DNA of 64,000 nt from Microbacterium sp. NC79 (GTDB lineage Bacteria > Actinomycetota > Actinomycetes > Actinomycetales > Microbacteriaceae), in NCBI RefSeq assembly GCF_019061125.1, contig NZ_JAHQYI010000001.1, forward strand, positions 620,001 through 684,000, given 5' to 3'. Shown here one piece after another: positions 8,413-18,614 of the stretch (its first letter is position 1; each line of letters opens with the position of its first letter). Made by a program: the position numbers and the translations under genes. Under the pieces are notes generated by a model. That model saw nothing but the letters and a program-made list of their open reading frames with translations. It was not told the DNA's origin and made no database searches.

Positions 8413-9822
8413 ATGGCCATGCACCGCTTGATCATTGCCCTCCTCGCCGCGTTTGACGCACTCGTCGCGGCGGCCGTCGGGATCGCCGCAGTTCTTGCAC
8501 CGCTCACGGTGATGTGGGCGCTGTCACTCGGTGCGACCTACTGGGAGGGACTGTGGCCCGCGACGGCTGCGGTCTGGCAACTCGGTCATCACGTTCCGCA
8601 GGCCGTCGAGCTCGCGCCTGAGTATCTCGTCGCCAGCGGTATCCCGGCGGAGGGGGCGTCATTCGTCCTTTCGCTTGCACCACTCGCGTTCCTTGCCTTC
8701 ACGGCATGGTCGGGTGCGCGTTCGGGCATCCGCGCCACGCGTGCCGGCGGCTGGATCACGGGATTCATTTCTGGCGCTGTGACGTTCACGCTCATCGCGG
8801 TGGTCGTTGACATCACGTCGGCTAACCCGATTGCCACGTCTGACCCATCCCTTGCAATCGTGCTTCCCGCTGTCGCATACGGGGTTCCGCTTCTTATCGG
8901 CGCGCTCGTGCGTGCGTGGATTGATGGCGACGAGGGCATCATCGATGCCCTGCACGATCGCGTCGATCAACTCCCGACGGTGTGGGCAGAGACGCCTGGG
9001 CTCATTGTGCGCGGCACGGGGGCCGTGCTCCTCGGCTTCATCATGCTCGCGGCCATCGGCGTTATCGTCTCCGTCATTACCCGTGGCAGCGACGTTATTG
9101 CGCTGTATCAGGCGTCAGGTGTTGATGCGATGGGTGCGACGATTTTCGCGCTCGCCAGCATCGCATACCTGCCCACCCTGATGGCGTGGGCGCTTGCCTG
9201 GATCGCGGGGCCAGGTGTTGTCCTCGGAACGGGCGCGTCCGTTTCCCCCGCGGCAACCCACCTGGGCGTCCTGCCGGGTTTGCCCCCGCTCGGCCTGGTT
9301 CCCGAGGTATCCCACACGTTCTTGCTCGCCGTCGTGCTGCTGCCCATTGGCATTGGTGTGCTCGCTGGCTTCATGCTGCGCTCCCGCTACACCGTCGTCG
9401 TCGGCGACGACGAACCATACCTGCCCCGTATCGTCATGACGGTCGCCGTCTCGGCGCTCGCTGCCGGGGCAGCAGCCGTGGTGTTCGCGCTCGCCAGCGG
9501 TTCGCTTGGTCCTGGACGCATGGCTGAGTTCGGCCCGCAGATTGGGCTTGCGACGCTCGCGCTGTTCGTCGAGGTTGCCGTCGGCATCGCTGTGCCCCTG
9601 CTGGTGCCGCGGTCGAGTGATGACGAGTTCGAGGGTGATGACGCATGGGGCGACGCCGACGTCGAGGCCGATTACGCGACGGCCGAACATCTTCGCGCAA
9701 CCGCCCCTGCGACGGCGACGGTGCCGTCATCTGGCCTGTTGGTTCCGGAACCATCGGCAGCTGCTGAGGCTCCGCTGACGAACGATGACACAGAGACAAA
9801 GCCCATCAGCGACGCGGACTAG
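8413..9822 (+). CDS. DUF6350 family multi-pass membrane protein
   Basis: A 469-residue integral membrane protein with about ten hydrophobic segments over residues 1-400 and an acidic, low-complexity cytoplasmic-type tail (about 405-469). Genes of this family lie directly before purN in many Actinobacteria, as here, where its stop lies 9 bases before the purN start. A role in cell envelope or division has been suggested for the group, but nothing here shows function. ATG at 8413 or 8419 are equally possible starts. Confidence 0.75.
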   Translation: MAMHRLIIALLAAFDALVAAAVGIAAVLAPLTVMWALSLGATYWEGLWPATAAVWQLGHHVPQAVELAPEYLVASGIPAEGASFVLSLAPLAFLAFTAWSGARSGIRATRAGGWITGFISGAVTFTLIAVVVDITSANPIATSDPSLAIVLPAVAYGVPLLIGALVRAWIDGDEGIIDALHDRVDQLPTVWAETPGLIVRGTGAVLLGFIMLAAIGVIVSVITRGSDVIALYQASGVDAMGATIFALASIAYLPTLMAWALAWIAGPGVVLGTGASVSPAATHLGVLPGLPPLGLVPEVSHTFLLAVVLLPIGIGVLAGFMLRSRYTVVVGDDEPYLPRIVMTVAVSALAAGAAAVVFALASGSLGPGRMAEFGPQIGLATLALFVEVAVGIAVPLLVPRSSDDEFEGDDAWGDADVEADYATAEHLRATAPATATVPSSGLLVPEPSAAAEAPLTNDDTETKPISDAD

Positions 9823-9831
9823 ACTGGTCAG

Positions 9832-10437
9832 GTGCTAACGGTCGCCGTACTTATCTCGGGCACAGGATCCAATCTGCGTGCGCTGCTTGAAGCAGCAAGC
9901 GACGCTGATTATCCGGCTCGCATCATTGTTGTCGGTGCCGACCGCGAAGCTGACGGCCTTGCACATGCCGAGGCCTTCGGGATCCCCAGTTTTGTGGTTC
10001 CGTGGCAGGGTAAAGACCGCCGCGCCGAGTGGGGCGCTGAGCTTGCCGCGCAGCTGGCCGTATGGAACCCCGACCTCATCGTGCTCTCCGGCCTGATGCG
10101 CCTGCTGCCCGCTGCCGTTGTCAGCGAGTTCGCGCCCAACATCATCAACACCCACCCCGCATACCTGCCGGAGTTCCCGGGTGCGCACGGCGTGCGTGAC
10201 GCGCTCGCTGCGCAGGTTTCGCAGACGGGCGCCAGTGTCATCGTGGTCGACGAAGGTGTCGATTCCGGTCCGATTCTCGCTCAGGAGCGCATCGCGATCC
10301 TGCCTGGCGACGACGAACATGCCCTGCATGAACGAATTAAGCCCGTCGAGCGGCGTTTGCTGATCGACGTGGTCCGTGACATTGCGAACGGTGCCATTGA
10401 TTTGGCGTCGCTGAGCGAACCAACCCCGCACTCCTGA
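9832..10437 (+). CDS. purN: Phosphoribosylglycinamide formyltransferase 1
   Basis: Transfers a formyl group from 10-formyl-tetrahydrofolate to GAR in purine synthesis. The 201 residues are full length. The substrate loop is [12 protein letters not shown] (8-19); the catalytic triad lies in [16 protein letters not shown] (Asn and His, about 104-106) and DEGVDSGPI (Asp, about 142). The GTG start has TAGACT at 9820-9825, six bases upstream, suggesting a leaderless transcript whose promoter overlaps the end of the DUF6350 gene. purH follows after 11 bases. Confidence 0.97.
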   Translation: MLTVAVLISGTGSNLRALLEAASDADYPARIIVVGADREADGLAHAEAFGIPSFVVPWQGKDRRAEWGAELAAQLAVWNPDLIVLSGLMRLLPAAVVSEFAPNIINTHPAYLPEFPGAHGVRDALAAQVSQTGASVIVVDEGVDSGPILAQERIAILPGDDEHALHERIKPVERRLLIDVVRDIANGAIDLASLSEPTPHS

Positions 10438-10448
10438 GAGGACGCACC

Positions 10449-12056
10449 ATGGCAGGCCCCCGCCACGATTCTGCTGATTACCGTGAACGCGACGTCGTAC
10501 CCGTTCGCCGAGCACTCGTCTCGGTCAGCGACAAGTCGGGTCTGCTTGACCTGGCTGCCGCTCTCGCCGACGCTGGCGTCGAGATTGTCTCGACCGGTTC
10601 GACGGCGCAGACGATCCGTGATGCTGGCCACGACGTGACCGACGTTTCGAGCGTCACCGGCTTTCCGGAGTCCCTCGACGGCCGCGTGAAGACGCTGCAC
10701 CCGAGTGTGCACGCTGGCCTCCTCGCCGACCTACGCCTGGAAGACCACGAGCGTCAGCTCGGCGAGCTGGGCATCGCGCCGTTTGAGCTTGTCGTCGTCA
10801 ACCTCTACCCGTTCGTTGAGACGGTCGCCTCTGGCGCCCAGGGCGATGACGTTGTCGAGCAGATCGACATCGGTGGCCCCGCCATGGTGCGCGCATCCGC
10901 GAAGAACTTCGCAAACGTTGCCATCGTCGTCTCGCCCGCTTCTTATGGTTCCGTCATCGAGGCGGTCAAGGGCGGCGGAACCACGCTCGGCCAGCGCCGT
11001 GAACTTGCGGCTCGCGCGTTTGCGCACACCGCGAAGTACGACACCGCCGTTGCCGCTTGGTTCTCAGAAGAACTGCTTAGCGACGGGTACGAGCTTCCGG
11101 AGTACCTCACGATTCAGGCGGAGCGCCTGTCGACCCTGCGCTACGGCGAGAACTCGCACCAGCGCGCTGCCATCTACACTCGTCAGGGCGGCCGCGGTAT
11201 TGCGCAAGCGCAGCAGCTGCAGGGCAAGGAGATGTCGTACAACAACTACGTTGACGCCGATGCTGCGCTGCGCGCGGCTTTTGACATGATCAAACCGGCC
11301 GTTGCGATCATCAAGCACGCGAACCCGTGTGGCATCGCGGTGACGGCGCCCAACGCGCTCGACCCGATCGCATCTGCTCACTTGCGTGCCCACGAGTGCG
11401 ACCCGGTGTCGGCCTACGGCGGCGTGATCGCCACGAACGGCAAGGTCACACTGAAGATGGCGGAGAACCTGCAAGACATCTTCACCGAGGTCATCGTGGC
11501 GCCGAGCTACGAGCCCGAGGCGCTGAACCTGTTCAGCAAGAAGAAGAACCTGCGCGTGTTGCAGCTACCGGAAGACTGGCAGCAGGAGCGCATGGACGTG
11601 CGTCTGGTTTCCGGTGGTCTGTTGTTGCAAGACGCCGACCGCTTCCCCGACAACATCGCGTCGGTCGCCAACGACTGGCAGCTCGTTACCGGCGAGCGTC
11701 CAGATGACGCCACGATGGAGAACCTCATCTTCGCGTGGAAGGCCTGCCGCGCGGTGAAGAGCAACGCGATTGTGCTTGCGAAGGGCTCAGCAACGGTCGG
11801 TATCGGCATGGGCCAGGTCAACCGCGTTGACTCCTGCCGCCTCGCCGTCGAGCGTGCCGGTGAGCGCGTTGTCGGCTCGGTTGCCGCATCCGACGCATTC
11901 TTCCCGTTTGCTGACGGCCCTCAGGTTCTCATCGACGCCGGCGTTTCGGCGATCGTGCAGCCCGGTGGTTCCGTGCGTGACGACGAAGTGATCGCCGCCG
12001 CTCGCGCAGCGAACGTGACGATGTTCTTCACCGGAGAGCGTCACTTCTTCCACTAA
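10449..12056 (+). CDS. purH: Bifunctional AICAR formyltransferase/IMP cyclohydrolase
   Basis: Last two steps to IMP. The 535 residues contain an N-terminal MGS-like IMP cyclohydrolase domain (about 15-160: [29 protein letters not shown]) and a C-terminal AICAR transformylase domain (about 170-520) with [10 protein letters not shown] and the Lys-His catalytic pair in that motif. It is preceded by GAGAGGA and follows purN in an operon that ends at the hairpin at 12069-12102. The folate cofactor links this operon to glyA-folD elsewhere in the window. Confidence 0.97.
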   Translation: MAGPRHDSADYRERDVVPVRRALVSVSDKSGLLDLAAALADAGVEIVSTGSTAQTIRDAGHDVTDVSSVTGFPESLDGRVKTLHPSVHAGLLADLRLEDHERQLGELGIAPFELVVVNLYPFVETVASGAQGDDVVEQIDIGGPAMVRASAKNFANVAIVVSPASYGSVIEAVKGGGTTLGQRRELAARAFAHTAKYDTAVAAWFSEELLSDGYELPEYLTIQAERLSTLRYGENSHQRAAIYTRQGGRGIAQAQQLQGKEMSYNNYVDADAALRAAFDMIKPAVAIIKHANPCGIAVTAPNALDPIASAHLRAHECDPVSAYGGVIATNGKVTLKMAENLQDIFTEVIVAPSYEPEALNLFSKKKNLRVLQLPEDWQQERMDVRLVSGGLLLQDADRFPDNIASVANDWQLVTGERPDDATMENLIFAWKACRAVKSNAIVLAKGSATVGIGMGQVNRVDSCRLAVERAGERVVGSVAASDAFFPFADGPQVLIDAGVSAIVQPGGSVRDDEVIAAARAANVTMFFTGERHFFH

Positions 12057-12068
12057 ACAGTGATTTTC

Positions 12069-12102
12069 ATTGGGCGTCTGGTCTTCTGGCCAGGCGCCCA
12101 AT
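12069..12102 (+). terminator. Terminator after purNH
   Basis: ATTGGGCGTCTGG pairs with CCAGGCGCCCAAT (12 of 13) 12 bases after the purH stop, followed by GGCGTTTG. Confidence 0.75.
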
Positions 12103-12228
12103 GGCGTTTGCGGGGCGGAACCAGGGGGAATGGGCTTCGACGGAACCAGGGATCCGGCTGTGGGGTCAAGAAACTGTCATGTCCGATTTCCGCTAGGTCG
12201 CGCTTTATGCGCGTGGCACAGTAGAGGC

Positions 12229-13758
12229 ATGACATTCACGGCCACATTCGATGAGCGGTACCGCGCGATCAGCGCGCGCGATGCCCGCTTCGATGGCCAG
12301 TTCGTCACGGCGGTGCGCTCCACCGGGATTTATTGCCGCCCATCGTGTCCGGCGCGAACCCCGAAAGAAGCGAACGTCACGTTCTATCCCACCTCGGCGG
12401 CAGCGCATGAGGCCGGCTATCGCGCCTGTAAGCGGTGTCTGCCGGAAGCCGCGCCAGGATCCCCGGAGTGGGATCTGCGTTCCGACACCGCGGGCCGTGC
12501 GATGCGGCTCATCGCCGACGGCGTCGTGGAGCGCGAGGGCACCGAAGGGCTCGCGCGCCGCCTGGGATACTCGAGCAGACACCTTGGTCGCTTGCTGACC
12601 GCGGAGTTGGGAGCTGGCCCGCTCGCCCTCGCCCGCGCACACCGGGCACACACGGCCAGAATGCTGTTGGTCGGCACCGATCTCAGCGTGACCGATGTTG
12701 CCTTCTCGGCTGGATTCGCGAGCGTGCGGCAGTTCAACGACACCATTCGCGAAGTGTTTGACATGACGCCGGGAGCGTTGCGCGCGCGCCGCCGTGACCA
12801 TGCAGATGCCCCTCCTGGGCTCATTGAGCTGACGCTTCCTTATCGCGAACCGTTCGATGCGGCCGGACTGTTTCGCTGGATGGCCGCCCGCGCAATTGCA
12901 GGCACGGAGACCGCCACCGACACGTCGTACAGTCGCGTCGTTGCGTTGCCTGGCGGACCCGCCTGGATGCGCCTCACCCTCTCCGGTACGCGCCTCGCAC
13001 TCGCGGCACGGCTCACCACGCTCTCCGACCTCCGCGTGCTGGTAGCGCGCGTGCGACGCCTCTTCGACCTCGACGCTGATCCGCTCGCCATCGACGCAGC
13101 CCTTGCCCAGGTTCCGCTCGCTCAGCGACTTGTCGCCGACTGCCCCGGTATTCGCGTGCCTGGTGCGATGAGCGGTGACGAGATGCTGATGCGGGCGATG
13201 GTAGGGCAACAGATCTCGGTGCCCGCGGCCCGCACACATCTCACCCGCCTCACTGCAGAGTTGGGGGAGATGGCCGATGTCGGGCCTGAATCCGCGCGGC
13301 TGTTTCCGACGATGCGCGCGATCGCCGACCACGGAGCGACGGTCTTGCGCGGGCCCGCTGCGCGTATCCGCTCGATTGTGGAGGCTGCGCGCCGTCTCGC
13401 CGACGGCGACCTGGCGCTGACGAGCGGCGACGACTCGCACGAGCAACGCACCGCCCTCCTCGCGCTGGGTGGCGTTGGCCCGTGGACCGCCGATTATGTG
13501 CGCATGCGCGTCGTCGGCGACCCCGACATCACCCTCCCAGGCGACGTCGCCGTGCGCGCAGGTGCCCGGGCTCTCGGAGCGCCAGACGACCCCGCCGGCT
13601 TCGCGCTCTGGGCGGAACAGTTCGCCCCATGGCGCTCCTACCTCACCGCACATCTCTGGCGCGCGACAGCGCCAGAGTCAACCCGCGATATCCCACCCGC
13701 ACCGAAAGCCGCATCCGCAACGAAAGCCGAAACCGCAACGAAAGCCGAAACCGCATGA
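12229..13758 (+). CDS. Ada-like methyl-sensor fused to DNA-3-methyladenine glycosylase AlkA
   Basis: A 509-residue DNA alkylation repair protein in three parts. Residues about 1-75 are the Ada zinc domain, with CRPSC and CKRC supplying four Cys; the first one accepts methyl groups from phosphotriesters in Ada. Residues about 85-185 are an AraC-type helix-turn-helix. Residues about 195-495 are an AlkA glycosylase with the helix-hairpin-helix [13 protein letters not shown] and the catalytic Asp in LPGDVAV. The ATG at 12229 is chosen because the Ada domain begins at once. The tail ends in short repeats ([13 protein letters not shown]). It overlaps ogt by ATGA and probably autoregulates both genes. 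Confidence 0.9.
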   Translation: MTFTATFDERYRAISARDARFDGQFVTAVRSTGIYCRPSCPARTPKEANVTFYPTSAAAHEAGYRACKRCLPEAAPGSPEWDLRSDTAGRAMRLIADGVVEREGTEGLARRLGYSSRHLGRLLTAELGAGPLALARAHRAHTARMLLVGTDLSVTDVAFSAGFASVRQFNDTIREVFDMTPGALRARRRDHADAPPGLIELTLPYREPFDAAGLFRWMAARAIAGTETATDTSYSRVVALPGGPAWMRLTLSGTRLALAARLTTLSDLRVLVARVRRLFDLDADPLAIDAALAQVPLAQRLVADCPGIRVPGAMSGDEMLMRAMVGQQISVPAARTHLTRLTAELGEMADVGPESARLFPTMRAIADHGATVLRGPAARIRSIVEAARRLADGDLALTSGDDSHEQRTALLALGGVGPWTADYVRMRVVGDPDITLPGDVAVRAGARALGAPDDPAGFALWAEQFAPWRSYLTAHLWRATAPESTRDIPPAPKAASATKAETATKAETA

Positions 13759-14249
13759 GCGCCACGATTGAATTTCTTGACACCGCCGATGGCCCCTTCG
13801 GCATTCTCGCCCGCAATGGTTCCGTCATCGCCTCCGGCTGGACGGACAGCGCCGACGCCCTTCTCAATCGCCTCGCTCAGGCCCATCGCCCCGTCGACGT
13901 CGCTGAGGGTGACACGGGCGCCGCGGCCGATGCCGTGCGCGCGTTTTATGCGGGAGACCTGCAGCCGATCATGGCGGTTCCGGTGACGCAATACGGAACC
14001 ACGCTACAGCAGGCCGGATGGCACGCGTTGCGCACGATCACGCCTGGCGCGCCGCTCACGTACAGCGAGTTTGCCGTGCACCTCGGGTCGCCTTCTGCCG
14101 TGCGTGCTGCCGCGTCGATTTGCGCCCGCAACGCGCCCGCGCTGTTTGTGCCGTGTCACCGGGTGCTCCGCTCCGACGGAACCATGGGCGGCTTTGCGTG
14201 GGGAGTGGCCGTGAAGCAGGCGCTACTGGCGCGCGAAGCGGCAGCCTAG
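13755..14249 (+). CDS. ogt: Methylated-DNA-[protein]-cysteine S-methyltransferase
   Basis: Suicide enzyme that removes methyl from O6-methylguanine. The 164 residues include the active-site motif PCHRV (about residue 134, acceptor Cys) and the DNA-binding segment [15 protein letters not shown]. The start overlaps the stop of the Ada-AlkA gene in ATGA, so translation is coupled and both form an adaptive-response operon. The longer upstream frame is excluded because it runs through the Ada-AlkA tail repeats. Confidence 0.93.
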   Translation: MSATIEFLDTADGPFGILARNGSVIASGWTDSADALLNRLAQAHRPVDVAEGDTGAAADAVRAFYAGDLQPIMAVPVTQYGTTLQQAGWHALRTITPGAPLTYSEFAVHLGSPSAVRAAASICARNAPALFVPCHRVLRSDGTMGGFAWGVAVKQALLAREAAA

Positions 14250-14396
14250 CGTCCACGCGCGCAGTGGTTCCGCAGCCCGTGCGCACCGTGATTCCGAAGA
14301 CCGTGCGCACCGTGGTTTCCTAGTGCGCGTGCGGGAACAATCCGCCGAAGTTCAAGGTTGCAACTGAGGTGACGGAGTTGTCGCCAAAGATAAACC

Positions 14397-14424
14397 TTGC
14401 GCTCAGCGAACTCACAGCTATAGT
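14397..14424 (+). promoter_or_regulatory. Promoter of the ABC exporter leader
   Basis: TTGCGC (14397-14402) and TATAGT (14419-14424) are 16 bases apart. Transcription from about 14431 would give a leader of about 220 bases before the first exporter gene. Confidence 0.55.
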
Positions 14425-14430
14425 CTGGAG

Positions 14431-14654
14431 GGCTGTTGTGTCGACCGGCACAGCATCCCTGAGGTCGAGGAGGCCACCATGCACACGAATGCCATTATCG
14501 CGCTTGTTGCCCCGCGCCCCGGCTTCACTCGTCGCGCGCGTTAGCGAAGCGAGGCAACGCCCCGCCTGAGGCGTAATCAGGACTGCGAGCTGGTTTCGCA
14601 ATGCGCCCTTGGCGCCCCGTTTGTTTTATTTAGCTTTTCAATCCCGCAAGGATC
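14431..14654 (+). promoter_or_regulatory. Long 5' leader of the ABC exporter, candidate attenuator
   Basis: Between the promoter and the ATG at 14655 lie a 21-codon ORF, GC-rich self-complementary segments (for example TGCGA at 14584-14588 pairing with TCGCA at 14596-14600) and a T-rich run at 14620-14631. This order of upstream ORF, hairpin and U-run is typical of translation-controlled attenuation of drug-efflux genes. The alternative folds were not computed. Confidence 0.45.
14479..14544 (+). CDS. 21-residue putative leader peptide
   Basis: ATG preceded by GAGGAGG at 14466-14472 opens a 21-codon ORF: MHTNAIIALV then APRPGFTRRAR, then TAG. The strong ribosome site and the position inside the leader of a multidrug-type exporter suggest a cis-acting stalling peptide rather than a functional protein. 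It could also be chance. Confidence 0.45.
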   Translation: MHTNAIIALVAPRPGFTRRAR

Positions 14655-16478
14655 ATGACTACTCCCGCGCCTTCTGTAAAGAGCTCTTTGTCGACCACGC
14701 GCGCACTGTTGCGCCTGAAACCCTTTGTCCGTCCGATCTTCGGACGCCTCATCCTCGGTGGCCTCAGCGCCCTCGGCGGCGCGGTCATCGCGCTGATGAT
14801 TCCGATTCTGCTGGAGTCCGTGATTAGCGGCCCCGTCGCCGATGGCGACATGGTTGCCATCATCTGGGCATCAGCCGCCGTGCTGCTGCTTGCCCTCGGT
14901 GAGGCCCTCATGGTGTGGCTGCGTCGCTACTTCGTGCTGACGCCCTCCATGAAGGTCGAATACGACATGCGCATGTCGTTCTACTCGCGCCTGCAGCAGC
15001 TTCCGGTCTCCTTCCACGACCGCTGGGGTTCCGGCCAGCTGCTGAGCCGCATGATGCAAGACATCGGCCTCATTCGCCGGTGGCTCGCGTTCGGTCTCAT
15101 CCTGTTGGTGGTCAACATGCTGACCATCGCGATCGGTGCGGTGCTGCTATTCCGCTGGCACTGGCTGCTCGGAACCATCTTCTTGCTTTCGGGTATTCCG
15201 CTGTGGATTCAGGGGTACCTGTTCGAGAAGAAGTACGGTGCGCTTTCGCGTCTGAGTCAAGACCAGGCTGGTGACCTCGCGACCCAGGTAGAAGAGAGCG
15301 TGCACGGTATTCGTGTGCTCAAGGCGTTTGGCCGCGGCAAGCACGCGCTGCACAAGTTCGCGAGCCAGGCAGAAAGCCTGCGCGAAACGGAAATCAGCAA
15401 GGCCAAGGCTGATGGTGCCATTTGGTTCTGGCTTGTCATGATTCCCAATGTCGCGTTCGGCGCCAGCCTGCTGGCTGGCGTGTGGCTGACGACGCAGGGC
15501 GCCCTGGATGCCGCCCAACTGTTCGCCTTCTTCGCAATGGCGGCGGTTCTGCGCTGGCCGATCGAGTCCATCGGTTTCCTGTTCTCCTTCATGATCGATG
15601 CCCGCACCGCGACTGACCGCGTATTCGAGGTGTTCGACGAAATCAACACCATCGCTGACCCGCAGACACCCGTCGAGATGCCGACATCGCGCGGAGAGCT
15701 GGTGTTCGACAACGTTCACTTCCGGTATCAGGATGCCGGTAGCGCCGAGCATGATCTGCTGAACGGTGTGGACCTCGCGCTCAAACCGGGCGAGACCATG
15801 GCACTTGTGGGCCTCACCGGTTCGGGTAAGACCACGCTGACCACGTTGCCGACGCGTCTGTATGACGTGACGGCTGGTCGCGTACTCCTCGACGGCGTCG
15901 ACGTGCGTGACTTGCGCTTGAAAGACCTACGCCGCCACATCGCGATGGCGTTCGAAGATGCGACGCTGTTCTCTGCAACCGTGCGCGAAAACGTGCTGCT
16001 CGGTCGGGCTGAGCTTGACCCGCACAGCCCCGAGGCGGAACGCGTCATGCGGGAAGCACTCGACATCGCGCAGGCCGCGTTTGTTGACGACCTGCCCGAG
16101 GGTGTGGAGACCGTGATCGGTGAAGAGGGGATGAGCCTGTCGGGTGGTCAGCGCCAGCGATTGGCGCTCGCCCGTGCGGTCGCGGCCGCGCCAGCGGTGC
16201 TGGTGTTGGATGACCCGCTGAGCGCGCTCGATGTTGACACCGAAGCGCTGGTAGAGGCCGCGCTGCGTGAGGTGCTGCAGACCACCACCGCGCTCATCAT
16301 CGCGCACCGTCCGTCGACCGTGGCGCTGGCTGATCGCGTTGCCCTGCTCGAAGCCGGGCGGGTCACGGCCGTCGGTAAACACTCCGAGCTGATGGCTTCG
16401 AGCGAACACTACCGACACGTCATTTCGAGTCTGGAAGATGAACAAGCCCGCGCGCGGGAGACGGAGGTGAACCTGTGA
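14655..16478 (+). CDS. ABC exporter subunit A (membrane and ATPase fused), degenerate ATP site
   Basis: Half-transporter of 607 residues: six membrane helices over about 25-320 and an ATPase domain over about 345-590. Walker A is GLTGSGKTT, the signature is LSGGQRQR, and Walker B is VLVLDD, with Asp where the catalytic Glu should be. This is the non-catalytic half of a heterodimeric exporter; its intact signature serves the partner's active site. The next gene starts inside its stop codon (GTGA overlap), so the subunits are co-translated. Substrate unknown; drugs, lipids or peptides are possible. Confidence 0.92.
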   Translation: MTTPAPSVKSSLSTTRALLRLKPFVRPIFGRLILGGLSALGGAVIALMIPILLESVISGPVADGDMVAIIWASAAVLLLALGEALMVWLRRYFVLTPSMKVEYDMRMSFYSRLQQLPVSFHDRWGSGQLLSRMMQDIGLIRRWLAFGLILLVVNMLTIAIGAVLLFRWHWLLGTIFLLSGIPLWIQGYLFEKKYGALSRLSQDQAGDLATQVEESVHGIRVLKAFGRGKHALHKFASQAESLRETEISKAKADGAIWFWLVMIPNVAFGASLLAGVWLTTQGALDAAQLFAFFAMAAVLRWPIESIGFLFSFMIDARTATDRVFEVFDEINTIADPQTPVEMPTSRGELVFDNVHFRYQDAGSAEHDLLNGVDLALKPGETMALVGLTGSGKTTLTTLPTRLYDVTAGRVLLDGVDVRDLRLKDLRRHIAMAFEDATLFSATVRENVLLGRAELDPHSPEAERVMREALDIAQAAFVDDLPEGVETVIGEEGMSLSGGQRQRLALARAVAAAPAVLVLDDPLSALDVDTEALVEAALREVLQTTTALIIAHRPSTVALADRVALLEAGRVTAVGKHSELMASSEHYRHVISSLEDEQARARETEVNL

Positions 16479-18274
16479 GCACCGTCATCGGAACCCAGGG
16501 TGAAGAACGCCTGGACTACACGAAGGCCGAGAGTAAGGCGATCCGTCGCCGCTCGATGAAGCTGCTTGGCTCGCTCGTGAGCCCGTTGAAGTGGTGGCTT
16601 GTGCTGGCCGCACTCGTGCTGGTTGTCTCCACTGCGTTCCGCGTGGCGGTGCCCGCCATCATTGCGTACGGGATTGACGTCGCGCTCCCCGCGGCTACGA
16701 AACAATCAGAATGGGCGCCGACGTGGCTGGCGTCGATTCTGCTCGTGATCGCCGGTATCGGCGGAGGTGCGTTGATCGCGGCGTACGCCGTGCTCGCCGC
16801 AAAGCTCACCCAGGCGGTCATGCTTGACCTGCGCAAGCGCATCTTCCTGCACACGCAGCGGCTGAGTCTCGAGTTTCACGAGTCGTACACGTCTGGCCGC
16901 ATTATTTCGCGCCAAACGAGCGACCTGGAATCGATCCGCGAGCTGCTCGATGGTGGGCTGAACCAGCTCGTCTCGGGCCTGCTCTACGGCGGCTTCACGC
17001 TGGCCGCGCTCATGATGCTGGATTGGCAATCGGGCATGGTGCTGTTTGTCATGTTCATTCCGCTGTACTTCCTGATGCGCTGGTTCTACACCCGATCGCA
17101 GCTCATTTACCGTGAGTCGCGCGTGGTATCGGCAAAGGTGATCGTGCAGTTCGTGGAGACCATGACCGGCATCCGCGCCGTCAAGGCGTTCCGCAAGGAG
17201 CCCTCGAACGACGACAAGTTCGCCGATGTTGGTGGCCAGTACCGCGACGTGAACCTGCGCTCGATGAAGCTGTACGGCACGTTTGACCCGGGCATGATGG
17301 CGATCTCCGCGCTCGCGCTTGCCCTCGTCGTGCTGTTCGGCGGATTGCGCTCGCTCGAAATCGGTGTGCTGCTGGCCGCCGTGCTGTACGTGCGCAACTT
17401 CTTTAGCCCGCTGCAAGAGGTCGCGATGTTCTTGAACTCGTATCAGTCGGCAACAGCCGCCCTCGAAAAGGTGTCTGGTGTGCTCGAAGAGCAACCGACG
17501 GTTCCGGACCCCGTGAAGCCCATCGACCTGTGGGAAGCCCGCGGTGACCTGACCTTTGACAAGGTGACCTTCGGTTACTCCGCAGGCCGCACGATCCTGC
17601 CGAACTTCTCCCTCGATATTCCGGCTGGGCAGACGATTGCGCTGGTCGGAACCACGGGTGCAGGAAAGACGACGCTCGCGAAGCTGGTGTCGCGTTTCTA
17701 CGACCCTTCCGAGGGTGCCGTGAAGCTAGACGGCGTTGACCTGCGGGCCATGCACCCGAAGGACCTGCGCCGAGCCATCGTGATGGTGACGCAGGAGGCG
17801 TACCTGTTCAGCGGCACGGTTGCCGACAACATCGCCCTCGGTAAGCCCGAGGCGACGTTCGCGGAGATCAAGGCTGCCGCCGAAGCGGTGGGCGCTGCCA
17901 GCTTCATCGAGGCGCTGCCCGACGGCTACAACACCGACGTCAACAAGCGTGGCGGACGCGTGTCTGCCGGTCAGCGCCAGCTGATCTCGTTTGCGCGCGC
18001 CTTCTTGGCTGACCCGGCGGTGCTGATTCTTGACGAAGCGACGGCGTCGCTCGACATTCCGTCTGAGCGTCAAATTCAAGAGGCACTACAGACGCTGCTC
18101 GCCGACCGCACCGCGATCATCATCGCGCACCGTCTGTCGACGGTGGCGATTGCTGACCGCGTGCTCGTGATGGAACACGGCCAGATCATCGAAGACGACG
18201 CGCCTGCCGCGCTCATCGCGGGCACAGGTAAGTTCGCCCAGCTACACGCGGCCTGGCGCAACAGCCTGGTGTAG
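16475..18274 (+). CDS. ABC exporter subunit B (membrane and ATPase fused), catalytic ATP site
   Basis: Partner half-transporter of 599 residues with six membrane segments (about 40-320) and an ATPase domain (about 350-585). Walker A is GTTGAGKTT and Walker B is VLILDE, with the catalytic Glu intact, but the signature is VSAGQRQL instead of LSGGQ. With subunit A this gives one competent and one degenerate ATP site, the arrangement known from TmrAB- and BmrCD-type exporters. A strong terminator follows. Confidence 0.92.
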   Translation: MSTVIGTQGEERLDYTKAESKAIRRRSMKLLGSLVSPLKWWLVLAALVLVVSTAFRVAVPAIIAYGIDVALPAATKQSEWAPTWLASILLVIAGIGGGALIAAYAVLAAKLTQAVMLDLRKRIFLHTQRLSLEFHESYTSGRIISRQTSDLESIRELLDGGLNQLVSGLLYGGFTLAALMMLDWQSGMVLFVMFIPLYFLMRWFYTRSQLIYRESRVVSAKVIVQFVETMTGIRAVKAFRKEPSNDDKFADVGGQYRDVNLRSMKLYGTFDPGMMAISALALALVVLFGGLRSLEIGVLLAAVLYVRNFFSPLQEVAMFLNSYQSATAALEKVSGVLEEQPTVPDPVKPIDLWEARGDLTFDKVTFGYSAGRTILPNFSLDIPAGQTIALVGTTGAGKTTLAKLVSRFYDPSEGAVKLDGVDLRAMHPKDLRRAIVMVTQEAYLFSGTVADNIALGKPEATFAEIKAAAEAVGAASFIEALPDGYNTDVNKRGGRVSAGQRQLISFARAFLADPAVLILDEATASLDIPSERQIQEALQTLLADRTAIIIAHRLSTVAIADRVLVMEHGQIIEDDAPAALIAGTGKFAQLHAAWRNSLV

Positions 18275-18314
18275 TTCTGGGCACGAGGTCAGTGCGAGAC
18301 GTTGTCTCGTGGCC

Positions 18315-18350
18315 GTGAGGGGCTTGAGCCTTGCGACTCAAGCCCCTCAC
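18315..18350 (+). terminator. Terminator after the ABC exporter
   Basis: Perfect 14-bp inverted repeat, GTGAGGGGCTTGAG and its complement, with an 8-base loop, 40 bases after the stop. Confidence 0.85.
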
Positions 18351-18363
18351 TCATATCCCGCGC

Positions 18364-18499
18364 TGGTTCCGCCCCTGGGCCCGCATCCGTGGTTCCGCCC
18401 TGGTTCCGCATCCGTGGTTCCGCCCTGGTTCCGCCTTCTGATTCCCGCGCCCCACGTGGTTCCGTGCCCCACGTGGTTCCGTGCCCCACGTGGTTCCGT
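18364..18499. repeat. GGTTCCG array with eight cores
   Basis: Eight GGTTCCG cores are all in one orientation. The first part repeats GCATCCGTGGTTCCGCCCTG twice; the last part repeats the 17-mer CCCCACGTGGTTCCGTG three times at about 18450-18500. Confidence 0.95.
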
Positions 18500-18512
18500 G
18501 CCCCCGGGAGAA

Positions 18513-18570
18513 GGTAAATGACGTGACAGAAGGAGATTTCGGCGCAGTTCTCCTCCTGCGACACCAATCT
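18513..18570. repeat. Hairpin element, copy A
   Basis: Starts GGTAAATGACG and contains a 26-bp core at 18519-18544 that recurs exactly, inverted, at 19609-19634. AGAAGGAGA and TCTCCTCCT can pair internally (8 of 9). The pair brackets the DUF559-like gene. Confidence 0.8.
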
Positions 18571-18614
18571 CCTTCAGCCACGACATGAGATCTGGCCCGA
18601 TCTCGCTTCAGAGC

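Larger units (their letters stand above)
18351..18614. other. Repeat-filled gap between the ABC exporter and the DUF559-like gene
   Basis: Contains a GGTTCC array and hairpin element A (both listed separately) and no supported gene. Confidence 0.7.
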
